Source: an uncultured Pelagimonas sp.
GTDB lineage: Bacteria > Pseudomonadota > Alphaproteobacteria > Rhodobacterales > Rhodobacteraceae
DNA length: 64,000 nt
Assembly (NCBI RefSeq): GCF_947498515.1
Contig: NZ_CANMKO010000013.1
Location: 62,001-126,000 of the forward strand
Direction of reading: 5' to 3'
The position numbers were made by a program, and so were the translations under genes. The notes under the pieces were generated by a model. That model was not told the DNA's origin. It made no database searches and worked only from the letters and a program-made list of their open reading frames with translations. Numbering within the stretch: the first letter of the stretch is position 1; every line of letters begins with the position of its first letter. This document shows positions 1-8,180 of this stretch, in pieces.

Positions 1-138
1 CAGCGAGTCATCGACATCGTCACTATTCACGGATAAATCTATGAACAAATTCTCTTGGTCGTTCCAGCTTTGAAGTTCGTCTTTGGCCCATTGGTCATTA
101 GCATGATGATAACTGATGAAAACCTTGTGTTTGGCCAT
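1..138 (-). CDS. TIR-like (ThsB/DUF1863-type) domain protein, 5' part only
   Basis: Only the first 46 codons are present; the gene reads leftwards from ATG at 138 and leaves the window at base 1. The visible protein starts MAKHKVFISYHHANDQ and has a FIDLSV segment at residues 32-37 followed by acidic residues. FISYHH plus N-D is the first strand and loop of the MTH538-type TIR-like family (DUF1863), which includes Thoeris ThsB, a phage sensor that makes an NAD-derived signal. The catalytic Glu lies outside the window, so activity cannot be judged. It is divergent from the HET gene, with about 150 bp between them that could hold both promoters. A Thoeris effector (ThsA, SIR2-type) to the left is possible but unseen. 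Confidence 0.8.
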   Translation of the reverse strand, partial: MAKHKVFISYHHANDQWAKDELQSWNDQENLFIDLSVNSDDVDDSL

Positions 139-290
139 AAATCTCATTCCGAATTTTTGATGAATAACAAATGATGGCCTTTCGATCTAGGAAGGTCAAT
201 GAAAACGGATAGTATCTCATTCTTGAACCCGAACACCTACTTTGCGAGCCCTTTCCCAGCATGTGAAGCTATTTTTTAAAGTGTTGATCC

Positions 291-1751
291 ATGATTAGAC
301 TACTTGAACCCGTAAATCTCCTGTCGCCGCCTGATGTAGTGCATCTAGAAATTTCCGGTCAAAAGTGGGCAATTTCTGAGTACTCTGAGCTAGCGGACGC
401 ACCCGCTTACACATGCATCTCATATGCTTGGGGTAAAGAAAAAATTGAAAACCCCCTCTGTGTTGAGCAACCGATGTCCGCAAGGGTTATCCGTGCCATA
501 GAGACAGCAATTGGCGTTTCGCAGTCACAAGAAGATTGGGTCAAAAGTATTAGGTTTAGCCACAACGGTGATTCACTTAAGGAAGCCGCAGGGCAGACGG
601 CGGCGGTCAATGCGTCGCCAGCATTCTGGGTGGATGCACTGTGTGTTCCTGCAGAAGATCCTGCTCGTAATGTTTGCTTGCAGAGTATGGGTGAGATCTT
701 CAGTTCTGCCTTTCAAGTATTAGTTGTTCTAGGGGAGCAATGTTCGGAGGCAATTCGAAAAACAAGTCAGAACGGAAAGCTCGTTTCGTCTGATCTCAGT
801 TTACTTGAAAAAGAAGACTGGGTCAGTCGTGCTTGGACATACCAAGAAGCCGTAAACAGCAAACGGTTGTATTTTGCGGTTGAAGGCGACGAAGATGCGA
901 TAGTGTCAGGGCACGATTTCTTGAACGTGATTATGGCAGCTATTGATGCGTTCAAAGAGGCCAATAATCTTGGCAAACTTGACTGGGAAAAACAGCGCCC
1001 GAAACTAAGAAGTTTAGAAAGACTTCTCGCTGATTATCTCATTTCGGACTTCGCAACACGATCGGCGTACCAAGTCATGTCCGTGATGGACCAACGAATT
1101 TCAGAACGAGCGAATGACCATTTTTACGCTATGATAGGCTCCATAACGACCAAGGCTGAGCTGGTTGACGGTGATGAAAAACTGGACCCTTCAGAGTACT
1201 TTATGCGGGTCTGTGAGCGAAAGGGCGACTTTTCGTTTCTCTATGGCGCGGCCCCGCGCGACAAAACAGCGGGGAGGCGGTGGCGGCCCAGACAAGGACG
1301 ATTTCCTGCCTTACTGCCAGATTTGATCACGCTTGGAAGCATTGAGACTGGACGGAAAGAACTAACTCACCTCCAGTTGGACAACATGTACCGTTTGGTC
1401 CCAGGAGCAATCACATCGGACGGGCTAAAAGCAGCACGCTGGTTCGTAGAAGACAAGAGTGACACTAGTTCATCAGAAGACGTTGCAACGCAAGTTCTTA
1501 AGAGATTGCGCATTTTGGGTTTTAGCGGGTGTGGCAATTATCTGGAGTTCGAAGCTGGTTTTTTTTTCCCGCAATCAGAACCTTTGAAATCCAATGATAC
1601 GTTCGTTGTCGTGTCGCATGACATTCATTGGGTCACCGGAGGTCCCGGGCTGCTTTTGCGAGCGACCAACTCTAACATCAATGATTTTTGTGATGTTGGT
1701 GCTTTTATCGGACGGAGACCGAAGTCTGGAGACGGGATCAAATTGGGTTAG
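291..1751 (+). CDS. HET-domain protein (bacterial heterokaryon-incompatibility-like)
   Basis: The 486-residue protein shows the HET-domain signature in order: YTCISYAWG (residues 40-48), FWVDALCVP (112-120), a Q-x-MGEIFSSA helix leading into VLVVLGE (131-149), and WVSRAWTYQEA (177-187). In filamentous fungi HET domains trigger programmed cell death on non-self recognition, and they have been reported to be distantly related to TIR domains. The bacterial role is poorly defined. The C-terminal 290 residues match nothing I recognise. There is no signal peptide or membrane segment, so it is probably cytoplasmic. No strong Shine-Dalgarno precedes the ATG. Codon use is AT-richer than in core genes. 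Its neighbours (TIR, nuclease-STAND, HEPN) point to a role as an immune or suicide effector; that role is inference. Confidence 0.85.
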   Translation: MIRLLEPVNLLSPPDVVHLEISGQKWAISEYSELADAPAYTCISYAWGKEKIENPLCVEQPMSARVIRAIETAIGVSQSQEDWVKSIRFSHNGDSLKEAAGQTAAVNASPAFWVDALCVPAEDPARNVCLQSMGEIFSSAFQVLVVLGEQCSEAIRKTSQNGKLVSSDLSLLEKEDWVSRAWTYQEAVNSKRLYFAVEGDEDAIVSGHDFLNVIMAAIDAFKEANNLGKLDWEKQRPKLRSLERLLADYLISDFATRSAYQVMSVMDQRISERANDHFYAMIGSITTKAELVDGDEKLDPSEYFMRVCERKGDFSFLYGAAPRDKTAGRRWRPRQGRFPALLPDLITLGSIETGRKELTHLQLDNMYRLVPGAITSDGLKAARWFVEDKSDTSSSEDVATQVLKRLRILGFSGCGNYLEFEAGFFFPQSEPLKSNDTFVVVSHDIHWVTGGPGLLLRATNSNINDFCDVGAFIGRRPKSGDGIKLG

Positions 1752-1905
1752 AAACAATCTGACGGTGAATGCATAAACACCATCACAACGATTTTTCTTG
1801 ATCTCGCACATTTCGGTTCTGCCTATGGGCCTGGGCAGATGAGTTGAGTTCCCATCAAGTCCTAGCTAAATGTTCTGCGAACATATGCTGTGTTGAGTTG
1901 GTGCT

Positions 1906-4900
1906 ATGGCGATTTTTGATCTCGAAAAAGATGACTTGCTGCGGCTGTCTGACACGCAACTCGAAGAATTGATTGCCCGCCTATCCGAAGCCGAGGTTGC
2001 GATGCAGGGTCATAGCCCAGCTAGAGTGAGCTGGTCTGGTTCTATCAACGCTCCCGATGAGGGCATTGACATTCATGTAGAAGTACCTGCCCCAAATTTG
2101 GACACTGGTTTCTTAGCAAGGCCAGATACGGTTCTTCAGGCCAAGAAACATTCGATGCCCAAGTCCGAAATATCATCGGAAATGACCGCAGGAGGCAAGT
2201 TGTCGCCAACAATATCACAACAGGCAACGAAGGGCGGCAGCTATATCATAGTCAGTTTGGCCGATGACTGTTCTCCGCCGATGAAAAAGGATCGTCTGAA
2301 GGCGATGCGCGATGCCATTGACCACGATCCGCAGAAATCCAATCTTCACCTAGATTTCTTTGATCGGTCCAAGTTACTTCAGTGGTTACGTCAACATCCT
2401 TCTGTTTTGCTTTGGGTGAAAAGTAAGCTAGGCCAAGGATACTCTGGCTGGCAACCATATGCGGCTTGGAGCAATCCCCCGAGGGATGCAGATGATACGC
2501 TGATTTCTGCCTCTGGCGTCGTAGTCACACTTCCTTCCAGAAAAGGCGAAAAACTCAAAATTGATGACGCCATCGGACCTATGCGCGAGCTCATTCGCTC
2601 TACCAACAAGGCGGTTCGTATTACCGGGCTTTCTGGTGTGGGAAAGACAAGGATCGTGCAGGCTCTCTTCGATGAGACAATTGGAACTCTTCCACTGGAC
2701 AGGACCATTGCCGTTTACGTCGATACTGGAGCGGAGCCGGACCCATCAGCTACCGCAATGTTGGACAGGTTGTTGGCCGAAGGCAGGCGCGCAGTCATGG
2801 TTCTCGACAACTGCCCTTCAGAATTGCACTCAGCACTTGCAGGAAAAGTGTCAGCCTCAAAGACAGACGTGGCTCTGGTCACTGTCGAGTATGACATTCG
2901 AGACGACAAGCCCCAAACTACTGAAGTGATCCATATTGAAGCGGACGGTCCTGATGTAGCCGAACAGCTTCTTATTCGCCGATTCCCGGGCATTGGCCAA
3001 ACGAACGCAAGGAAAATCGCTGAATTTGCTGACGGCAACGCGAGAGTCTCGTTAGCTGTCGCGGAGCGAGTTGAAGAAGGAGAGTCCTTAGCCCAACTGT
3101 CAGACAGCCAGTTGTTTGATCGGCTCTTCGAGCAGCGCAATCAACCTGACGAAAACCTTCGCGAACACGCAGAAATACTCTCCCTTGTCTATTCCTTCTC
3201 AATAACGAAGCCAGAAGTTGGAATGGACGAGCTAGATGTGCTTGGCTCCGTGTCAGGAATTCTACGATCGCAATTGTTCCGCTCACATAAGAAACTTCTC
3301 GACCGGCATATTGTACAAAAGAGATCGCACTGGCGGGCCATTCTGCCCCATGCAATCGCCAACAGATTAGCTCAATCTGCCTTGGACAGCATCCCAATTG
3401 AGACGCTCAGGGAGACTTTTGAAGCTCCTGGTTGTGAGCGGCTCCTGATGTCGTTTGCGCACAGACTTGGCTTGATGCACGATCACGATGTAGCCAAAGA
3501 GATTGTCGAGGCTTGGCTTCAACCAAATGGATTGCTGGGGCAAATATCGGCGCTGAACGACACCGGCGCAAGAATGCTGGACTACATCGGCCCTGTAGCA
3601 CCAGATGCGCTCCTCGACCGAATTGAAGCCGAGATCAATGGCGCTAACTTTGATGGCATGGAACTAGGCCACAACCCTCGCAGGACGACGATCCTTGGCC
3701 TGTTGCAGTCGATGGCTTATGAAGCAGTTGCTTTTGACCGCTGCGTGAGACTACTTGTTCGTGTCGCGGACTTCGAAGATGAATCGAACAACTATGACGC
3801 CGTGCGCGATAAGGTCGTCAGGTTCTTCCAAGCCTATCTGTCCGGGACACATGCTTCGTTAGAGCAACGACTGCAACTGATGCAGGAGTGCATTCAGTCT
3901 GATAATCCAAAGCGCCAAGCACTTGGGTTCAGAATGTTGTCTGCCGCGCTCGATGGTCCACCGTGGATGGGGTCGGGTATGAACGAATTTGGTGCCCGCC
4001 CAAGGGACTTTGGATTTAGGCCCAATCACGATCAGTTGGTCGCTTGGCGAAGTGCATTTTTGGATGTGGCCGTACAGCTGGGAACAACCGATAATATCGA
4101 CCTCTCAAACCCTGCAAGGCTAGCACTTGCAAATGAGTTTCGCGGGATGTGGCACCAAGAAGCAATGCGAGACCGATTAGTCGATGCCGCACGGGTACTT
4201 CATACACATGAGCCGTGGGGAGAGGGCTGGTTAGCCATCCGCTCAACTATTTATTTTGACTATACGAAGAGAAAACCAGACGAAGATCCAGAACCGCTTC
4301 CAGACATTCTGGCAGCACTTCAAGCCGATCTCGAGCCTCGCGATTTGCTCCCGACAATAATGACTTATGTGCTAAGCAAAGGCGCTGACTATTGGTCTCT
4401 AGATAGTGACTTCGATAACGACGACCCAAAGAAGTATCACGAAGCCGAACAGCGGCTCCAAGCCAAGGCTAAAAAGCTGGGGGAGGACTTTGCTGCCTCA
4501 GGGCAAGAATTAGCCGCCTTGGGTCCCAACTTATTCAGCAATGATTGGATGCCTTATCGCGGATCTTTTGGTCAAGGACTGGCGAAAGGTGCTCACGATC
4601 AAGATTCTACTTGGCACGAACTTGTCGCCCAGCTTGAGAAGCGCTCTGATCCAAGTTTCAACTATTCAGTCCATGCAGGCTTCATTGAGGAAATAGCGTC
4701 TAGTGATCCGGCGTCGGCGCAAAAACTATTGGACCAATGCGCTAATCATCATCTTCTTTGCCGAACACTAGTCGGATTGCACCCATCACACGGTTTTACA
4801 GAGATCGATCTAGATCGATGTTTAGCCGCATTGGACAAACCCGAAGTGCCTGGGTGGATGTATGGAGCGATGCTGTGGCGTGACGAGTACGCCGCATTGC

Positions 4901-5760
4901 CACATGATCGGATCGTGGGTCTCGCAGAGCGAATCTTGGCTAAGCCACATGGAGATGACGTCGTCTTAGAAGGGCTTAGCATGAAGCTGCACGGCAAAGA
5001 CGGTGCCGAGGACACCCTTGGGTTAGATCTTCGACATATCGGATTGGATGCAGCAACCAAGCGTATCTTGCGCGATCAAAACGACCCTGGAGGATCGACC
5101 GACCACAGCATGGAGAATGTTATCGATTCTGCGCTCTTGTTCGAAGGCAATGAGGATAAGAAACATGCATGGTTGAACACCATTTTTGACCTCGTTGATG
5201 CGAGATACGGGTCTTTTCATGGGTTTAACAAATCAATTCAGACAACTGCCGCACGGATGCCTGATGCGTTCCTTGATAGAGCCTTTGCAGGTGATGAGGA
5301 GGCGCGGCAGCGACGCCGTTTCTTTATCGAAAGCGGCGGGATGGACCGCCTACCACTGACTGAGATCAATGTGGACCGCCTGATCTCGTGGTGTGAGAGG
5401 CAGGATGACTCAGGAGTCTGGGCAATGGTCGGAGCAAGCATCAACCTCTGGGAGACCGATCAAAAGAAAAAATTAGTCGCACTTAGTGAAGATGCAATGA
5501 AGTTCCTAGGTTCGGCCCCTGACGCTCGTGCCGTTTTGAGCAGTTATGCCAGCCGCCTGGAACCTCGTAGTGGATCATCCGGGAACCAAGCAGACTCTAT
5601 GCAGCCCCGAGCAAATGCAATTGGTGCACTAGCCAACAGAGAAAACACAACCATCGCCAAAGCAGCGGAAGCCGTCTTTGTCGAGGCAAATAGACGGATT
5701 GAAGATATTCGGCGCAGAGAACAACGTCGAACTGAAGAACGTGAACAGACATTCGAATAG
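1906..5760 (+). CDS. PD-(D/E)XK nuclease fused to STAND-like NTPase, probable antiviral protein
   Basis: A 1284-residue protein. Residues 1-175 look like a restriction-endonuclease fold: DEGIDIHVEV (51-60) followed by QAK at 78-80 fits the D...QxK catalytic set of Mrr-type nucleases. A P-loop NTPase follows, with Walker A GLSGVGKT at 241-248 and Walker B AVMVLDN at 296-302. The remaining roughly 800 residues are mostly helical, as in the sensor repeats of STAND proteins, and the end is a charged RRREQRRTEEREQ tail. Known Avs-type antiviral STAND proteins share this order of nuclease, NTPase and helical sensor; I cannot assign it to a named Avs class. It lies 154 bp after the HET gene in the same direction. 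Likely role: sense an invader, assemble, and cut DNA (inference). Confidence 0.75.
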   Translation: MAIFDLEKDDLLRLSDTQLEELIARLSEAEVAMQGHSPARVSWSGSINAPDEGIDIHVEVPAPNLDTGFLARPDTVLQAKKHSMPKSEISSEMTAGGKLSPTISQQATKGGSYIIVSLADDCSPPMKKDRLKAMRDAIDHDPQKSNLHLDFFDRSKLLQWLRQHPSVLLWVKSKLGQGYSGWQPYAAWSNPPRDADDTLISASGVVVTLPSRKGEKLKIDDAIGPMRELIRSTNKAVRITGLSGVGKTRIVQALFDETIGTLPLDRTIAVYVDTGAEPDPSATAMLDRLLAEGRRAVMVLDNCPSELHSALAGKVSASKTDVALVTVEYDIRDDKPQTTEVIHIEADGPDVAEQLLIRRFPGIGQTNARKIAEFADGNARVSLAVAERVEEGESLAQLSDSQLFDRLFEQRNQPDENLREHAEILSLVYSFSITKPEVGMDELDVLGSVSGILRSQLFRSHKKLLDRHIVQKRSHWRAILPHAIANRLAQSALDSIPIETLRETFEAPGCERLLMSFAHRLGLMHDHDVAKEIVEAWLQPNGLLGQISALNDTGARMLDYIGPVAPDALLDRIEAEINGANFDGMELGHNPRRTTILGLLQSMAYEAVAFDRCVRLLVRVADFEDESNNYDAVRDKVVRFFQAYLSGTHASLEQRLQLMQECIQSDNPKRQALGFRMLSAALDGPPWMGSGMNEFGARPRDFGFRPNHDQLVAWRSAFLDVAVQLGTTDNIDLSNPARLALANEFRGMWHQEAMRDRLVDAARVLHTHEPWGEGWLAIRSTIYFDYTKRKPDEDPEPLPDILAALQADLEPRDLLPTIMTYVLSKGADYWSLDSDFDNDDPKKYHEAEQRLQAKAKKLGEDFAASGQELAALGPNLFSNDWMPYRGSFGQGLAKGAHDQDSTWHELVAQLEKRSDPSFNYSVHAGFIEEIASSDPASAQKLLDQCANHHLLCRTLVGLHPSHGFTEIDLDRCLAALDKPEVPGWMYGAMLWRDEYAALPHDRIVGLAERILAKPHGDDVVLEGLSMKLHGKDGAEDTLGLDLRHIGLDAATKRILRDQNDPGGSTDHSMENVIDSALLFEGNEDKKHAWLNTIFDLVDARYGSFHGFNKSIQTTAARMPDAFLDRAFAGDEEARQRRRFFIESGGMDRLPLTEINVDRLISWCERQDDSGVWAMVGASINLWETDQKKKLVALSEDAMKFLGSAPDARAVLSSYASRLEPRSGSSGNQADSMQPRANAIGALANRENTTIAKAAEAVFVEANRRIEDIRRREQRRTEEREQTFE

Positions 5761-5947
5761 TGGGGCTGAAGATCAACTTATTGAATTATAGCGACTTTTT
5801 GGTTTCGTATCTATCTTCTGCGCTGTCATCGGGATGGCCAGTACGTTTTTTTGTTTGGGTCCGCCTGGATGAGTAGCCGCGACATGAGCGGCAAACTGTA
5901 AGATGCAAAACTTACCGTAAATTCCAATAGACGGAGGGCCTAAAAGT

Positions 5948-7651
5948 ATGCTTCAGATCAATAGTGGCAAGTTATTTACTCGTGGGGTTGGACGCACCAA
6001 TGCACTTCGAGGCGTGCTATATTCTAACGGATGGTTTTACCTCGATGACCTTGAAACGGCAGCTGGAATCCTTCGTGCGACTGGTGGCGAACGCGGTGAT
6101 CTTGCGGTGGTCTATGAGCTGGAAGAACGGATCGAGGAAGCGAAAGAGGAGCCCGGCGTTCTAGTCTCGCACAGTGTCACCCCTTACCTCCGTGACTTTG
6201 CAGTCCTGGCCTCTTTTGGGTTAGATCTTATCGTATCAACAGACGTAAATGTGGTTCGAAGACTTACAAATAGTCAGATCGGATTTGCATCAAACAGCCC
6301 ACCGAAGGATTTTGTTAGCCGCTTCTTCGACCCGCAAGTGGTCACCAGTCCCGCCGAATGTGAAGCGTTTGTCGAGTTCGTAGACGATCTTCTTGCTCTC
6401 GAAAGACGGCATTTTCTTGCAGCGATGCGAGCCATCAAGACCTATGTTGCAGCCCTCCACAGCATCCCGGATGATCTGGGCCTATCATACACCCTACTTG
6501 TTTCAGCCGTTGAAACGCTCGTACAGGATTTCGATGGATTTCAGTCCAATTGGCCGGATGTCGATGAACGAAAGAGAAAAGCCGTGGACGCAGCACTGTT
6601 AGATGCGCCCATCGACACAGCGGAAGCGGTCCGTGCTGCCATCGTAGAAGTGGAGCACATTTCGATGGCACGACGCTACCGTGATTTTATCATGTCGAAG
6701 ACTGAAGCTTCCTATTTTAGGGCCGTCAGTGTCGCCTCCAGTCATCCAGTCACCAGACGCGAGCTACCGCTCGCCTTACGGCAAGCCTACGGCCTGCGTT
6801 CTCAATATATACACTCTGCAAAGCCATTGCCGGACGCATTAACTATGTCACATGGTCACGGAGAGGTCGCCGAAGTCGAACGCAAACCTGTTCTAACAAT
6901 GCAAGGTCTTGCACGGATCACGCGGCACGCTATTCGATGTTTCGTAGCAGACGGACCAAAAGTTGAGACCGAAGAGTATGACTACAATTTAGAACGCGCG
7001 GGCGTTGTTAGTATTCAGATGGCACCTCAGTACTGGGTTGGGCATCCGCTCAAAGATGCCCAACAAGCTCGCAGACGGCTAGAAGGATTTCTTAGTCAAT
7101 TGGCCGCTCATGAACGCGGGGATGCCAATGCAACTCTTACTGATCTTCGGGAAATGTTGGGTGACATCGAGAGATTATTCCCGCAAGCCAGCAAGCCAAT
7201 CAAGCCGGCTCTTTACGTGCTCTATGTCGCATTCAATGCCTCGGTGCCTGAAACTTCTCAGCGCCCCGACTGGCAACTTTTTATGGAAAAGCATGCCGCA
7301 ATAGCTGAGGGGCCATCAGGAGATGTTCTGATTGGTCGCACCCTGCTCGGATCGACGGACGGGTGGCCGCTCTCAACGCATCAGGAGGCGTACGATCAAT
7401 ATTGGCGCGAACGGTCAACGAGGTTAGGGTTGCACGCGCCCCGTCTCTTCGAAGCTGCAGCTGCCCTCGCCTTGGCAGAGCGTTACAGGCAAAATGGCCA
7501 TGACAACCTTTGTAGGAAACTAATTGCCGAGGCGGTTGAGTGTCATCCGGGACATGAAGGCTTGAAGGAGTTCGAAACTAAGCTGGAAACCAACAAACCC
7601 ATTTTTTGGCGCGAAATCCTCACGGAGAAACCTGCTGCAGATGAAACATAG
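5948..7651 (+). CDS. ApeA-like HEPN-domain protein, putative RNase effector
   Basis: This 567-residue protein is not a family I can name in full, but its middle carries a HEPN signature: YTLLVSAVETLVQDF at 181-195, a helix with a conserved acidic residue, and YGLRSQYIHSA at 281-291, which contains the R-x4-H motif (R284, H289) typical of ApeA-like HEPN ribonucleases. The N-terminal 150 residues have alternating strands and helices of unknown fold. The C-terminal 180 residues are helical and may be TPR-like. HEPN proteins commonly act in phage defence by cutting RNA. An AGACGGAGGG-type ribosome site sits at about 5930-5940 before the ATG. It is 187 bp after the nuclease-STAND gene, so it may be co-transcribed or independent. 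Confidence 0.7.
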   Translation: MLQINSGKLFTRGVGRTNALRGVLYSNGWFYLDDLETAAGILRATGGERGDLAVVYELEERIEEAKEEPGVLVSHSVTPYLRDFAVLASFGLDLIVSTDVNVVRRLTNSQIGFASNSPPKDFVSRFFDPQVVTSPAECEAFVEFVDDLLALERRHFLAAMRAIKTYVAALHSIPDDLGLSYTLLVSAVETLVQDFDGFQSNWPDVDERKRKAVDAALLDAPIDTAEAVRAAIVEVEHISMARRYRDFIMSKTEASYFRAVSVASSHPVTRRELPLALRQAYGLRSQYIHSAKPLPDALTMSHGHGEVAEVERKPVLTMQGLARITRHAIRCFVADGPKVETEEYDYNLERAGVVSIQMAPQYWVGHPLKDAQQARRRLEGFLSQLAAHERGDANATLTDLREMLGDIERLFPQASKPIKPALYVLYVAFNASVPETSQRPDWQLFMEKHAAIAEGPSGDVLIGRTLLGSTDGWPLSTHQEAYDQYWRERSTRLGLHAPRLFEAAAALALAERYRQNGHDNLCRKLIAEAVECHPGHEGLKEFETKLETNKPIFWREILTEKPAADET

Positions 7652-7708
7652 CTGATGATCAATGTCTGCTCAGGGTAAGCTGCGCTGCGGCATTGGAGCT
7701 TGCGGTGA

Positions 7709-7840
7709 ACCGATCTGTCTGTTCATTCACAAGTGAAACTCAGCGCAGTTGCCAGACACCTAAACGAACGGCCTCGTAAGACCTTGCAATATCAAACCCC
7801 AGCAGAGAAGTTCGCCGAGTGTGTTGCGTCGATCCGTTGA
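7709..7840 (+). pseudogene. IS30-family transposase, C-terminal remnant
   Basis: Reading + strand codons from 7709 to the TGA at 7838-7840 gives a 43-residue peptide starting [20 protein letters not shown], then [15 protein letters not shown] and a short tail. The LNERPRKTL...TPAEKF block is the conserved C-terminal end of IS30-family DDE transposases. An in-frame TGA stands immediately before the first codon and nothing recognisable lies further upstream, so only the last tenth or so of the gene survives. It lies between the HEPN gene and tRNA-Gln and marks past transposition at the island's right flank. Confidence 0.85.
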
Positions 7841-7882
7841 GATCGCCGCCGATAGGCAGCTTTGACGGCGTTTTCGCTTGAG

Positions 7883-7899
7883 GAGTTTTTCAAAAACTC
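7883..7899. repeat. Perfect palindrome GAGTTTTT-C-AAAAACTC
   Basis: Arms of 8 bp around one central base, 43 bp downstream of the IS30 remnant. It could be part of the eroded IS end or a weak terminator. Apart from this palindrome and the remnant, I see nothing coding in 7652-8034. Confidence 0.5.
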
Positions 7900-8034
7900 G
7901 GAAACGCACGATACACGGCCCATAAGTCTAAAAATCCGAAGAAAATGCACAAAGTTGCGCTCTTACCTGACATAAGTTGGGTTTCTAGCCGGACAAGTTG
8001 CGATTCATACCGGACGGCACAATTGAGAGAAAAC

Positions 8035-8109
8035 TGGCTGGGGTGGTAGGATTCGAACCTACGATACACTGTACCAAAAACAGCTGCCTTACCACTTGGC
8101 TACACCCCA
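8035..8109 (-). tRNA. tRNA-Gln (anticodon TTG)
   Basis: On the minus strand a 7-bp acceptor stem (TGGGGTG with CACCCCA), D arm, anticodon stem with loop TTTTGGT, T arm with GGTTCGAATCC, discriminator G and an encoded CCA can all be folded. Loop positions 3-5 give anticodon TTG, which reads CAA (Gln). It abuts the accessory island, and tRNA genes are common integration sites, but I found no duplicated tRNA 3' end inside the window. Confidence 0.95.
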
Positions 8110-8121
8110 ACCGTGGAGCGC

Positions 8122-8150
8122 TATCTACGATGCAAAATCACGGGGTGCAA
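8122..8150 (-). promoter_or_regulatory. Sigma-70-type promoter of tRNA-Gln
   Basis: On the minus strand TTGCAC (8150-8145) and TAGATA (8127-8122) are separated by exactly 17 bp. The -10 lies 13 bp before the tRNA 5' end. This is a good match to the -35/-10 consensus in the expected place. Confidence 0.65.
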
Positions 8151-8164
8151 GCCCCTCTTTCGAA

Positions 8165-8180
8165 AAAAATCATGATTTTT
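8165..8180 (-). terminator. Possible terminator palindrome after the diguanylate cyclase gene
   Basis: A perfect 16-bp palindrome, AAAAATCATGATTTTT, overlaps the last bases of the cyclase gene. Its AT-rich arms make it a weak terminator at best. Confidence 0.35.

Noticed and set aside
7900-8034. Attachment-site duplicate of the tRNA-Gln 3' end
   Set aside because: No second copy of the T-arm/acceptor sequence is visible in the window; the left end of the island is outside.
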